Of a stretch of DNA of 64,000 nt, positions 18,006 through 26,249 are shown in pieces. The DNA is from Desulfuromonas sp. TF. GTDB taxonomy: Bacteria; Desulfobacterota; Desulfuromonadia; Desulfuromonadales; ATBO01. The notes beneath the pieces were generated by a model, which was not told the DNA's origin, searched no databases, and saw nothing but the letters and a program-made list of their open reading frames with translations. The position numbers and the translations under genes are program-made. The stretch covers positions 2,119 through 66,118 of the forward strand of contig NZ_KI421421.1 of assembly GCF_000472285.1 (NCBI RefSeq). The letters are read 5' to 3'. How positions within the stretch are numbered: the stretch's first letter is position 1; each line of letters opens with the position of its first letter.

Positions 18006-18554
18006 TTAGGGTTTCAAGGTTTTGGACAAATGCGCGACCGTATCGAGGACTTTGTCTATCCCATGCCTCTTGACCAGGGCTTCCAGGCCGATCTCCATCT
18101 CCTCCCGCTTGACCTCTTCGGTTTTCACTTCCACTTCCCGTACCGAGACGGTCAAGGCATCCACCAGGCACCATTTGACGCACAGAGGCTCCTCTTCGCC
18201 TTCACACATGTCGCATTTCAGCGGGAGGCCGGAATCGGGTTCCCTGAACAGGTCCCTGGAAGGGCAGGAGGCCCTGCAGAAGCCGCACTCGTCGTATTCC
18301 TTGCCGTTGATGGTGTACCGGTCCCTGCCGGAACATTCGGCCTCGGCATACTCCCCGGCGTACACGGGAACGTAGACATCCCTGAGCGGATCGCGGATCA
18401 CGCGAACGCGCGAGCGCTCGGGGTTATTGCTGCTGTACCGCGGCGCGGCATGGAAGGCGGAGCAGATCACCTCGCAAGCCCGGCAGCCATTGCACTTGTC
18501 GACATCGATATTGATGGTTTTTACTGTTTTCGTCGTCTTCTTGTTATCTTTCAA
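18006..18554 (-). CDS. bamC: BamC: Fe-S electron-transfer subunit of BamBC
   Basis: 182 residues. The start is a TTG at 18554, chosen because GGAGGG lies 8 bases upstream and no better codon is in frame. Cysteine motifs: CNGCRACEVIC (about 21), CGFCRASC (about 90), and CDMCEGEEEPLCVKWC (about 113), enough for about three [4Fe-4S] clusters. In Geobacter, BamC together with BamB forms the catalytic heterotetramer; BamC brings electrons from the Hdr-like part. The C-terminal ~45 residues are helical and charged. Confidence 0.92.
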   Translation of the reverse strand: MKDNKKTTKTVKTINIDVDKCNGCRACEVICSAFHAAPRYSSNNPERSRVRVIRDPLRDVYVPVYAGEYAEAECSGRDRYTINGKEYDECGFCRASCPSRDLFREPDSGLPLKCDMCEGEEEPLCVKWCLVDALTVSVREVEVKTEEVKREEMEIGLEALVKRHGIDKVLDTVAHLSKTLKP

Positions 18555-18571
18555 GGTTCACGCCCTCCACT

Positions 18572-20578
18572 CTAGTTTTTCTCTTCTGCCGCCAAAGCTA
18601 CTTCGGAAGGGGTTTCACCGCCGTCCGTCAAGATCCCCCTCTTGAGGAAATCTTCGCTCACATAACCCAAGCCCAGCGCCTCGAGGGATTCTTTGGTAGG
18701 AATGCCGTTGTTGTTCCACCCCTTGAGTTTGTAATATGAATCCAGAAGCTGCTCTTCCAGTTCGGGGAACCTTTTCTTCCAGTGGTTCTCCGGCGGCTTC
18801 TCGTCTTCTCTTCTCATCCCCCTGCCGATATTGATGGCCCTGACCAGCGTGCGGTATCTCCTGGCTGCCTGGGTCAGCTTCTCTTTATCCATTTCGATCC
18901 CGGCCCCCGCCGAGATGAATTTCGGATAGTTGTGAATGTGGTAGGGAGGCTTCAGGGGGAAGGAGGACAGCCCGGCGCACTGACCGAGGGCGTCATCGAT
19001 GTAGTGCATCGTCTCCTGCCAGTCGACGATGTCACAGGACATTTCAACCGTCGGGTAGTAGGGGTTCGAGTTCTCCCCGCGGAATTCCCAGTCCAGCAGA
19101 ATCTGCTTGAATTTTTCGTCGGGAACCTGGATCCAGTCCGAGACAAACGCTTCCCGCTCCTCTTTTGTGGCAAACGGCGCCTGGGGAAACTGCCCTTCGA
19201 TCTGGGTGATGTTCATCTTCTCGCCGGTCGCATACATCAGGAAGTAGACGGGGTTCAGCATCGAAAGCTTCAAAGGCAGCTGCTCGTGCTTCTTGATATT
19301 GTTGTGCGCGTAGGCTTCCGCGCCGTTGCCGATCTCCTTGGCCGCCCAGTAGGTCCCCTTGGCCAGCACATCCCCGACCCCTTCGCGCCGGACGATCATG
19401 TCGAGGAGGTAGTAGAATCGGCCTTCGTTGTCTTCGGGCATCCCCGGGAAATCATCGGCAGTCAGAATGCCGTTTTCAAGCAGCTCGAGGGCAAAGGCCA
19501 TGACCTGCGGAGCGGAGAATCCGTCCAGGCCGTACTCGGTGGCCTTCTGGGCGATCCTCAGACCGAAGTCCAGATCCGAATAGGCGCCCATGGTATAGGT
19601 GAGCTTGGTGAAGCATTTCATCATGTAGGTCGGCATCCCCGGCATGGAGATGGTCGCGCCGCATTTCATCGGACAGTTGAAGCAGCTGATCAGCCGGGTC
19701 CGGGCATTCTCAAGGGTCTCGGTCCACTCCTTTTCGATCTCCTCGTTCCAGAAATCCTTCCTCCGGGTGCGGGAGTTGCCCCACATGAAGTTCTCGGTAT
19801 GCCACTTCTCGTCATGGACTTTCATTTCCTGCGGCGACCCGAGCCCGGCCAGAATCGGCATGACCCCCGGAATCGGGTTGTCTTCGCGGACCTTGATGTA
19901 TTTCAGTACGTCGTTGCAGAGCTCCATGAACTCTTCCGGCTTCGCAACGCTAAGATCCTTCGTCCCGCGAACGACGATCGCCTTGAGCCCCTTGTCCCCC
20001 ATGACGGCACCGATGCCGCCTCGGCTGGCACTTGAGCGCCCCTGCTCGATCGAAGCGTAGTAGACCCGGTTTTCCCCGGCGAGTCCGATAGCGGCCACCT
20101 GAGCCTTCGGCTCGTTCAGCTCTTTTTTGATGATCTCCGCGGTCTCGATCGACCCTTTGCCCGCAAGGTGAGAGGCATCACGGATTTCCACCTTATCATT
20201 GTGGATGTACAGATAAACCAGGTTGGGCGACTTGCCGCGGAGCACCACCTTGTCATAACCGGCATACTTCAACTCCGGCGCCCAAAAACCCCCCATCATT
20301 GAAAACGCCAACAGGCCGGTCTGAGGGGAAATCGTGGAGACGATGGTACGATTGCATCCGGTAGCGGGCGTGCCGCACAAAAGACCGGCGCCGAATATCA
20401 GAAGATTGTCAGGGGAAAAGGGCTCGACTTCAGGCGAGACCCTGTCCCAAATTATCTTGGCGTTTGTTCCCAGCCCCCCGAGATAAAGCTCGGTATCCCT
20501 CGGATCGGTTGCTACCTTCTCGATATTTCCTCGGGAGAGATCAATCTCCAAATTAAACCCAGTCTCTGCAAATCTCAT
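18572..20578 (-). CDS. bamB: BamB: tungsten aldehyde-ferredoxin-oxidoreductase-like active-site subunit of class II benzoyl-CoA reductase
   Basis: 668 residues from the ATG at 20578 (AAAAGGGG upstream). The AOR fold is recognisable from YLGGLGTNAKIIWD, GCNRTIVSTISPQTGL and the conserved glycine-rich N-terminal domain. [4Fe-4S] ligands are Cys299, Cys302, Cys306 (CFNCPMKC) and probably Cys534 (GQCAGL), the same spacing plan as in archaeal AOR. BamB carries W-bis-pyranopterin and reduces benzoyl-CoA to cyclohexa-1,5-diene-1-carbonyl-CoA without ATP hydrolysis. It is the first gene of bamBCDEFGHI. Assignment as BamB rather than another AOR rests mainly on the complete gene order. Confidence 0.93.
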   Translation of the reverse strand: MRFAETGFNLEIDLSRGNIEKVATDPRDTELYLGGLGTNAKIIWDRVSPEVEPFSPDNLLIFGAGLLCGTPATGCNRTIVSTISPQTGLLAFSMMGGFWAPELKYAGYDKVVLRGKSPNLVYLYIHNDKVEIRDASHLAGKGSIETAEIIKKELNEPKAQVAAIGLAGENRVYYASIEQGRSSASRGGIGAVMGDKGLKAIVVRGTKDLSVAKPEEFMELCNDVLKYIKVREDNPIPGVMPILAGLGSPQEMKVHDEKWHTENFMWGNSRTRRKDFWNEEIEKEWTETLENARTRLISCFNCPMKCGATISMPGMPTYMMKCFTKLTYTMGAYSDLDFGLRIAQKATEYGLDGFSAPQVMAFALELLENGILTADDFPGMPEDNEGRFYYLLDMIVRREGVGDVLAKGTYWAAKEIGNGAEAYAHNNIKKHEQLPLKLSMLNPVYFLMYATGEKMNITQIEGQFPQAPFATKEEREAFVSDWIQVPDEKFKQILLDWEFRGENSNPYYPTVEMSCDIVDWQETMHYIDDALGQCAGLSSFPLKPPYHIHNYPKFISAGAGIEMDKEKLTQAARRYRTLVRAINIGRGMRREDEKPPENHWKKRFPELEEQLLDSYYKLKGWNNNGIPTKESLEALGLGYVSEDFLKRGILTDGGETPSEVALAAEEKN

Positions 20579-20736
20579 GTTCTGACCCCTTTTAGCAGTT
20601 CGTCGGACCTTTTGCCCGCCAGGTGTGAAAACCACTGGGCATTGAAAAACCCCGTTGAGGCGAAATCGCTGTAATTTTGGATGCCCCGCCTAGTTGACGA
20701 ATAACACTCTCTCTCCTGCCAAATGCTATTTCAAGT

Positions 20737-20768
20737 AAATTGGTACCACAATGCTTTTTGTGTGTCAA
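20737..20768 (-). promoter_or_regulatory. bam operon promoter with putative operator
   Basis: On the minus strand: TTGACA (20768-20763), 17 bases, TACCAA (20745-20740), with the near-palindrome ATTGTGGTACCAATTT (20752-20737) overlapping the -10. The same layout occurs before the SDR, GNAT, bcrC and acyl-CoA dehydrogenase genes. It gives a leader of about 155 bases. The rest of the gap 20579-20973 shows no gene. Confidence 0.75.
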
Positions 20769-20973
20769 GCAAATATTGAGAGGGGTGTTTTGGCGTGCAC
20801 CCATGCGATCTTTGGGCACTTCCCGGGATCTTATTGAAATCACTGGACCGGAGGTGCGGCTGCAACAACCGGGGGAGTGACGGAGGGAAAATGGCTTGTG
20901 TTTCAAATTATTTTTATGGTACAGGGAGGACCGGCGTACAGCAGTGATAGGCAGTGATAGGAGAAAATCTTTG

Positions 20974-21387
20974 ATGCGACCCAAGGGGGAAGTGATCGAA
21001 AAAAAATGTGAGAAAAGCGTAAATATGGGGAGGATTGGCGACCGCCCCTATTGGATTTTCATTCTTTCCATTCCAATGAGAGCGGTACACCAGGTTGGGG
21101 CGGCTGTCTTTCTTGCGGCCTATCTTCTCGATGTCATCCCCGAGCCGCCGCCGGCATACGTTGTTGTTGCGTTTATCAGCGGCGGCCTGCTCCTTCTCGC
21201 CGAGTGGTGGAGGCATCGCCAGGTCTGCCGGGAGCTGTCGGGGGTGGTCACCCTGGCGAAAATCATCCTCCTGGGAGCCGCTTACCATGGCTTTCTGCCG
21301 CTGCAGGAAACGGTGCTGCTGGTTTTCCTCATCGCCTCGGTCGGGGCTCATGCGCCGAAGCAGGTGCGGCACAGGCTTTTGTTTTAA
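20974..21387 (+). CDS. Small hypothetical membrane protein
   Basis: 137 residues from the ATG at 20974, favoured by AGGAGA about 9 bases upstream; the ATG at 21025 (120 residues) is an alternative start with a weaker RBS. Three to four hydrophobic stretches are visible (FILSIPMRAVHQVGAAVFLAAYLL; AYVVVAFISGGLLLLAEW; VTLAKIILLGAA; TVLLVFLIASVGAH), so it is an inner-membrane protein. I do not recognise the family. It is divergent from bamB, and a MITE-like repeat follows immediately. Confidence 0.6.
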   Translation: MRPKGEVIEKKCEKSVNMGRIGDRPYWIFILSIPMRAVHQVGAAVFLAAYLLDVIPEPPPAYVVVAFISGGLLLLAEWWRHRQVCRELSGVVTLAKIILLGAAYHGFLPLQETVLLVFLIASVGAHAPKQVRHRLLF

Positions 21388-21391
21388 TCCT

Positions 21392-21505
21392 GATGGCGTC
21401 GCAAAAAGTCCGCCCTACGGCGTTACGGCGGTTTTTCAGTACCTCGGCATACCTGATGTATGCCTTCGCCCCTGAAAAACCACACGAAATTTTTGCTTAG
21501 CCATC
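21392..21505 (+). repeat. MITE-like repeat, copy 2
   Basis: About 114 bases, inverted copy of 10305-10430. Starts GATGGCGTCGCAAAAAG and ends TTTTTGCTTAGCCATC. Internal GTCCGCCCTACGGCGTTACGGCG and CTTCGCCCCTGAAAAAC-type blocks are shared. The stretch to 21653 after it shows no gene. Confidence 0.85.
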
Positions 21506-21653
21506 CTCTGAGTTTTTGCGAGCGCATCAATCCTGGTTGAGAGTTGTTTCAGGCGCGATCGCGTTAACCATGGGGGCCTTGGCGCGGGTGCGTGAAGCGC
21601 GGGTCGAGACGAATCCAGCCATTTTAGAATAGAAGAACAATATTCATCATTAC

Positions 21654-21688
21654 GGGCCGCTTCCGGAGAAGGAGCGGCCCCTTTTTTT
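21654..21688 (+). terminator. Rho-independent terminator
   Basis: GGGCCGCT and AGCGGCCC form an 8-pair GC-rich stem around an 11-base loop, followed by a run of seven T on the plus strand. It would end rightward transcripts from the small membrane protein gene before they enter the integrase region. Confidence 0.85.
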
Positions 21689-21694
21689 CGGGAA

Positions 21695-22926
21695 TCAGCC
21701 AAGGTCGAGGGGGCTGCGCACGCCGAGGGGGTTCTTGCTGACGACATGGGTATAGATCATGGTGGTGCGCAGGTCGGCATGTCCGAGCAGGTCCTGGATG
21801 GTGCGGATATCCGTGCCGCTTTCCAGCAGGTGCGTGGCAAAGGAGTGGCGCAAGGCATGAACGGTGACCCGCTTGGCAATGGCGGCGGTTTGCGTCGCCT
21901 CGCGAAAGGTGCGCTGAAAGAGGGAGGGATGCTGATAATGACGGCGCACCATGCCGCTGCGCGGGTCTGTCGACACACCGCGTGCGGGAAAAACCCAGAA
22001 CCACCCCCACTCCTTTCCGGCATTGGGATACTTGCGCTCCAACGCCTTGGGAAGATAGACCCCGTTCAGGTTCTGCTGTCGGTCGGAGTCGAAAAGTGCC
22101 CTGACCTCCACCAGGTGCGCGACCAGGTCGTTATGCAGGCTCTCCGGCAAAACCGTGCGCCGGTCCTTATCACCCTTTCCTGAACGAACGATTAGCAGCC
22201 CCCGTTCGAGGTCGAGATCCTTGACCCTGAGGTTCAGGCATTCGCTCAGTCGAAGACCGCATCCATAGGTCAGCATCGCCATCAGTCGCATGGTACTGCG
22301 CATAGCGTCAAAGACCCTTAGCACCTCCCCCTTTGACAGGACGACCGGCAGACGTTGCCGTTTTTTGGCCCGAACGGCATCGATCGCCTCCCCGGTGTCA
22401 ATGTCAAGCACATGCCGGTACATGAGATGGCGTTCAGCGCCTGGTTTTGAGTGGCCGCCGCGACATCACGATCGACGGCCAGATGCGACAAGTAGCGACG
22501 CATATCGTCGAAGGACAACTCCTGCGGCGGCTTCGCACCGAGGAAGGATTGAAACTGGCGGAGCCAGCCGAGGTAAGTCTTCTCAGTGTTCAGGGCCATC
22601 TGCTTGACGCGGAGGACATCTCGGGTTTTGTCGAGGACCGACGTCCAGGCATCGTGATCGGCATTGGCGGGGGTTGAGGTGGGAAGGACGCGAGTGAGAA
22701 AGAAATCGAAACGTCTCAGAGCCTGCTCGGCCTGCTTTACCTGCCACGGTTCGCGGGACTTTTCGAGATTGGACAGAAACAGGCGTGTTTGTTCGTAAGA
22801 CAGGCGTTCGGTCGGAGGGAGTCGAAGAAAACTATAGCAATCTTTAACCCAGCGGATATAATGCGGAAGATGCTTCGGACTCAATGACTTGTCGGTAGAC
22901 AACTCCACTTGGAATTCGTTCAGCAT
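21695..22926 (-). pseudogene. intI: Integron integrase (IntI), frameshifted
   Basis: Tyrosine recombinase in two frames. The N-terminal part (22926 to about 22432) holds the SAM-like core-binding domain and ends in NQALNAI; the next frame resumes at MYRHVL near 22423 and runs to 21695. Catalytic residues are present: R in GLRLSE, H-x-x-R in [12 protein letters not shown] in GHADLRTT and Tyr in TTMIYTHV. The block [17 protein letters not shown] is the IntI-specific insertion and [11 protein letters not shown] the usual end, which identifies an integron integrase rather than XerCD. Compared with typical IntI, about 4 bases (one codon plus one base) appear to be missing around 22425-22432. If the frameshift is real, the array is now immobile in cis. 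Confidence 0.9.
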
Positions 22927-23100
22927 AATTACCCCCCGTTCTTATGTTGACACGCCGCATAAGTATACCGTACGCGGATTATAGTTGCAAAAACCTGTGT
23001 TGCATAGGGCAATTTGCCCATTTGTTGAGCATTTTGGATGCAAAATTCAGGAAAACATCGCGGATTAAAAAATTGACTGCGCAAGTCGCATAATTAAATG

Positions 23101-23107
23101 GTTAAGC
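23101..23107 (+). other. attI/cassette-1 recombination point
   Basis: GTTAAGC fits the core GTTRRRY. It is the exact reverse complement of GCTTAAC at 23834, the outer core box of the first attC, as expected if the first cassette is inserted here (cut after the G). It lies 175 bases from the intI start, on the proper side. A second GTTRRRY match (23024) has no partner. Confidence 0.8.
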
Positions 23108-23127
23108 CTCAAAGATTGGGAAAGAAG

Positions 23128-23895
23128 ATGATTAAGAAGTTCAAGAAGTTTATGAAATATTTCATCAACCTAGAACAGTCCGCCTTGGAACCACTTAAGG
23201 AAGAAGATTATAGAAGAATTTTCCTTGAAATAGATGAAACTGTGGCAAAAGAGGCATTTGAGAAGGCATGGGCAATCCGAAATTTTGAAATCGAAATGTA
23301 TTGGAAGAGGGCGACGTATTTTTGGGCATTCATAGCAAGTACCTTTGTCGGGTATTTTGCTCTTATTAGTTCAGAGCACTACAGCAAATCTGATAAATTT
23401 GGGCATGTAGAAGTTTATTTCCTGATTTGTATTGGTTTTTGCTTGTCAGTCGCCTGGATACTTACAAATAAAGGCAGCAAGGCATGGCAAAGAAATTGGG
23501 AAGCTCACGTTGACTTGCTTGAAGATAAATTTACCGGCCCTCTGTATAAAATAGTAAACCCTGAAATTACATACTCAGTTTCGAAAATAAATGAGATTGT
23601 TAGTTTTGTATTCGCTATTATATGGTTTCTTCTCGGTTTAAAATTTATGGTCCAGCAGGATCTCATTAATTTTACGAATTGGCATGTAAACTGGTTTGTT
23701 CTTTTTTCGACTCTTGGAGTTCTCCTAGCGATAGTTTCCATGGTGTTTGGTTATGGCAGAGGTAGATTCACGGAAAGATCTGTGATAATGCACAAACGAA
23801 AAGTAATCTATGAGAATAAAGAATCAAATGAAGGCTTAACCAGCGCATCCACCGGACAGGGAGATGGCAGTGGTCCCCGAAAGCTGCCTACTTGA
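23128..23895 (+). CDS. Cassette 1: multi-pass membrane protein
   Basis: 255 residues from the ATG at 23128, the first start wholly inside the cassette; the upstream ATG at 23098 belongs to the attI side. About four membrane segments: TYFWAFIASTFVGYFALI (about 70), VYFLICIGFCLSVAWIL (about 110), IVSFVFAIIWFLLGLKF (about 170) and WFVLFSTLGVLLAIVSMVF (about 200). Short charged N- and C-termini. It resembles proteins I recall as RipA-like octameric membrane proteins, but I am unsure. The DNA is AT-rich compared with the genome, typical of a cassette. The last ~20 codons run into attC. Confidence 0.7.
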   Translation: MIKKFKKFMKYFINLEQSALEPLKEEDYRRIFLEIDETVAKEAFEKAWAIRNFEIEMYWKRATYFWAFIASTFVGYFALISSEHYSKSDKFGHVEVYFLICIGFCLSVAWILTNKGSKAWQRNWEAHVDLLEDKFTGPLYKIVNPEITYSVSKINEIVSFVFAIIWFLLGLKFMVQQDLINFTNWHVNWFVLFSTLGVLLAIVSMVFGYGRGRFTERSVIMHKRKVIYENKESNEGLTSASTGQGDGSGPRKLPT

Positions 23896-23935
23896 TTGTT
23901 GGTCGGTGCTCTGCCGGTGATGCTATCCGTTGGGC
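23834..23935 (+). repeat. attC site of cassette 1
   Basis: Outer boxes GCTTAAC (23834-23840) and GTTGGGC (23929-23935). The arms are imperfectly complementary: GCATCCACCGG on the left against CCGGTGATGC on the right, leaving an extrahelical base. Length 102 bases, within the attC range. Confidence 0.85.
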
Positions 23936-23951
23936 ATAACAAGGAAATCAT

Positions 23952-24743
23952 ATGACTGAGCTCTCCACAACAATGGCAAAACTTTCAGGCATCCAAAAAG
24001 CTGTAGAATCTGTCATGAATGAAAATGTTAGTCGCGCCAGGGGAAGAGGTGAAGTTCTAACTCGAGCAAATTTTCAACCAGACCTGGTAGAACACTACTT
24101 CACACAAGCAGCAGCGCTAGTTGATAAATTAAAAAAACTATTGCCAGGTTTATATGGGGATTTTCAAACCATAAACACAGAGCCTGAGACTGAAATGGCC
24201 CCTAGCGGTCCAGAACAAAAAGTTGTATGGCATTATTCTCGCCGTCAGACTGAAAAATTAGTTCGAGATATTGAGCAAATATTTGAGTTACGCGCTAATA
24301 GTGAATTGGAACAACCAAAGATAGAATCACAGCGAAGAGTTTTTATTTCACATGGCCAGTCAGATGAATGGCGAAAGGTTCAGCCTTTTATTGAAAAAGA
24401 CGTGAAACTACAAACCATTGAGCTGGCGCAAGAACCAAACGCTGGACGTACTATTATTGAAAAACTTATCGATAACTCAATCCGTTGCGATAGTGCCGTT
24501 ATTGTAATGACGGGAGATGACTTTACCAAAGAAGAAGAGGCTCGAGTCAGAGAAAACGTCATGCATGAAATTGGCTTTTTTCAAGGCTCTTACGGCAGGA
24601 AGAAAGTTATATTACTCCATGAAGAAGGAGTGAATATACCTTCCAATTTATCTGGGGTAGCATATATCCCATTTCCAAAAGACAATATAGAAGCTGGGTT
24701 TCATGTTCTACAACGAGAGCTAAAGGCTATTTACAATTTATGA
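23952..24743 (+). CDS. Cassette 2: TIR-like domain protein (predicted nucleotide-binding)
   Basis: 263 residues; AAGGAAAT lies before the ATG. The N-terminal ~125 residues are helical and not recognised. The C-terminal half is a TIR-like fold of the predicted nucleotide-binding type: RVFISHGQSDEW (about 132), a middle strand SAVIVMTGDDF, and RENVMHEIGFFQGSYGRKKVILLHEEG (about 198-225), in which the Glu of HEIGFFQG is the likely NAD-cleaving residue of this family. Such domains act in bacterial anti-phage systems and cell-suicide by NAD depletion; here it is alone in a gene cassette. No CD-NTase or partner sensor is adjacent. Confidence 0.82.
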   Translation: MTELSTTMAKLSGIQKAVESVMNENVSRARGRGEVLTRANFQPDLVEHYFTQAAALVDKLKKLLPGLYGDFQTINTEPETEMAPSGPEQKVVWHYSRRQTEKLVRDIEQIFELRANSELEQPKIESQRRVFISHGQSDEWRKVQPFIEKDVKLQTIELAQEPNAGRTIIEKLIDNSIRCDSAVIVMTGDDFTKEEEARVRENVMHEIGFFQGSYGRKKVILLHEEGVNIPSNLSGVAYIPFPKDNIEAGFHVLQRELKAIYNL

Positions 24744-24756
24744 AGCCCAATACATC

Positions 24757-24859
24757 GCCCAACCCATATTTCAAGCGGACAGGTCAACAGCGGTGCTTCC
24801 CGAGCAATTCTCTGATACTCAAAGGTCTCTGCGCTGCCGCTTAAATAAATCCGTTAAAT
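24757..24859 (+). repeat. attC site of cassette 2
   Basis: Outer boxes GCCCAAC (24757-24763) and GTTAAAT (24853-24859). GCCCAAC is the exact complement of the GTTGGGC that begins cassette 2 at 23929. Arms TTTCAAGCGG and CCGCTTAAAT are complementary with a mismatch. Length 103 bases. Confidence 0.87.
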
Positions 24860-24872
24860 GTGAAAAAAATGA

Positions 24873-25193
24873 ATGAAAATGAATGAAAGTCTATACCAAG
24901 CCTTCGTTCTAATTGTCGTCATCCCAACGGTGCTGTCCTTGATCGTTGGATTGGCGAATTATGTATCAATGAAAATCATGTTTTTCAAAGACAAACAAAT
25001 TAAGGGGTGGGACAAGTGGCCCGCCCTCCTGATGGGAATGGAGGTTGAATATGCCAGGGATATTGTTGGCGCCAACCCAAACTCAAAATATGCAAAATCA
25101 CTTAAAAGAGCGAAGGTCTGCGGCATTGTTTTCACGGTAGGTTTTTTAAGCCTTATCGCTCTTGGAATATCTTCAATTTTTCTATTTGAATAA
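24873..25193 (+). CDS. Cassette 3: small two-segment membrane protein
   Basis: 106 residues with hydrophobic stretches near the N-terminus (FVLIVVIPTVLSLIVGLANYV) and the C-terminus (CGIVFTVGFLSLIALGISSIF), separated by about 45 polar residues. Not recognised. AT-rich codons match the other cassettes rather than the flanks. The gene starts 14 bases after the attC of cassette 2 and ends just before the next attC, the normal one-gene cassette layout. Confidence 0.65.
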   Translation: MKMNESLYQAFVLIVVIPTVLSLIVGLANYVSMKIMFFKDKQIKGWDKWPALLMGMEVEYARDIVGANPNSKYAKSLKRAKVCGIVFTVGFLSLIALGISSIFLFE

Positions 25194-25197
25194 GCAC

Positions 25198-25282
25198 ATT
25201 TAACCAGGCGCTGAGCCGGATGGTTGCCACAGTGCAGGTTCACGAAAAATGTCTACTTGATTGTGTCAGCCTGTCCGAGTTC
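25198..25282 (+). repeat. attC site of cassette 3, right core altered
   Basis: ATTTAAC (25198-25204) is the exact complement of GTTAAAT that opens cassette 3 at 24853. The left arm CAGGCGCTGA pairs with TCAGCCTG near 25267 apart from two unpaired bases. The site ends at GTT (25280-25282), but what follows is CCGG instead of RRRY, because the RAYT unit begins there. Confidence 0.7.
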
Positions 25283-26024
25283 CGGGGACAGTATATTAAA
25301 TTATTGACATTCACGCCCGATTTGCCTAACTTCTCCGTCATGGCCAGAATCGCTCGCGTCATTGCTCCAGGTTTCCCCCATCACGTTACCCAGCGCGGCA
25401 ACCGCCGGCAGGAAACTTTTTTCTGTGACGAGGACTACCAGGCCTATCTCGATCTGATGGCGGAATGGTGCAGGAAATGCCGGGTCGATATCTGGGCGTG
25501 GTGTCTGATGCCTAACCACGTTCACCTGATCGCCGTCCCGCAGAGTGAAGAAGGGCTCGCCCGCGCTATCGGTGAGGCCCATCGGCGCTATACTCGCCGA
25601 ATCAACTTCCGGGAGGGTTGGCGGGGGCACCTGTGGCAAGAACGATTCGCTTCTTTTCCGATGGACGAAACCCATCTGCTCGCGGCGGCTCGCTACGTCG
25701 AACTCAATCCTGTCCAAGCTGGGTTGGCAAAAAGTCCGGAGGAGTACCGCTGGAGTAGCGCCCGCGCCCACATTGAGGGTAAAGACGATACGTTGGTGAA
25801 GGTTACTCCACTTCTGGAGATTGCGGGCGACTGGCGGCCGTTTTTGGACGTCCCGAAGGACGTTGATGCTGACCGACTGCGGCAGCATGAACGCAGTGGC
25901 CGACCGCTGGGCAAGGAATCTTTCGTGGAGCGTTTGGAAACGGAATTGAGCCGCACCCTTCGCCCGCAGAAACCCGGCCCGAAAAGAAAGCAGGCTGAAT
26001 AGTTCCGTATACTGTCCCCGTAAC
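25280..26024 (+). mobile_element. RAYT/REP-type transposase unit
   Basis: Flanked by an inverted repeat: GTTCCGGGGACAGTATA (25280-25296) and TATACTGTCCCCGTAAC (26008-26024), 16 of 17 bases complementary. It contains a Y1-type transposase gene. Its left end falls exactly on the GTT of the third attC. Confidence 0.75.
25340..26002 (+). CDS. REP-associated tyrosine transposase (Y1/IS200-like)
   Basis: 220 residues from the ATG at 25340 (MARIARVIAPGFPHHVTQRGNRR), the canonical start of this family; the longer upstream frame is not conserved. The HUH motif is MPNHVHLI (about 56) and the catalytic Tyr is in AARYVELNPVQAGL (about 117). These enzymes nick single-stranded DNA at REP-like hairpins. 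The C-terminus ends in a basic tail (PQKPGPKRKQ). GC-rich codons separate it from the AT-rich cassettes to its left, so it came by a different route. Confidence 0.92.
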   Translation: MARIARVIAPGFPHHVTQRGNRRQETFFCDEDYQAYLDLMAEWCRKCRVDIWAWCLMPNHVHLIAVPQSEEGLARAIGEAHRRYTRRINFREGWRGHLWQERFASFPMDETHLLAAARYVELNPVQAGLAKSPEEYRWSSARAHIEGKDDTLVKVTPLLEIAGDWRPFLDVPKDVDADRLRQHERSGRPLGKESFVERLETELSRTLRPQKPGPKRKQAE

Positions 26025-26086
26025 CAAGCAGGCAATGGTTCTGTATACTGTCCCCGTAACTCTGGCACTGTCCCCGTAACTCTGGC
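26008..26086 (+). repeat. Repeated REP-like ends downstream of the transposase
   Basis: TATACTGTCCCCG occurs at 26008 and 26044, and the 20-base unit beginning ACTGTCCCCGTAAC is tandemly repeated at 26047-26066 and 26067-26086. All are complements of the CGGGGACAGT at the left end of the unit. Confidence 0.85.
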
Positions 26087-26195
26087 AAGGGAATAGCAGA
26101 GAGGTGGGCGCCCCCATCGGGGTGGTCACCCCTGGCGTAGCTTTTGATTTAACACCCTCGCGGATCAAAGGTCTCATGTTGGCCGGATCGCGTCG

Positions 26196-26229
26196 CCCCC
26201 CCCGGCACGCATTCCTGTGGCCGGGGGGA
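26196..26229 (-). terminator. GC-rich hairpin downstream of ric
   Basis: CCCCCCGGC and GCCGGGGGG arms flank a loop of about 14 bases, 20 bases beyond the ric stop codon. There is no T run, so termination is only probable. Confidence 0.4.
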
Positions 26230-26249
26230 GTCTGCGGATCAGGCGGATA

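Noticed and set aside
21695-22926. Two separate recombinase genes
   Set aside because: The two frames carry complementary halves of one IntI protein and overlap at the break, so a single frameshifted gene is simpler.
22947-22975. Cassette promoter Pc beginning at TTGACA
   Set aside because: No acceptable -10 at 16-18 bases downstream; not enough to call.
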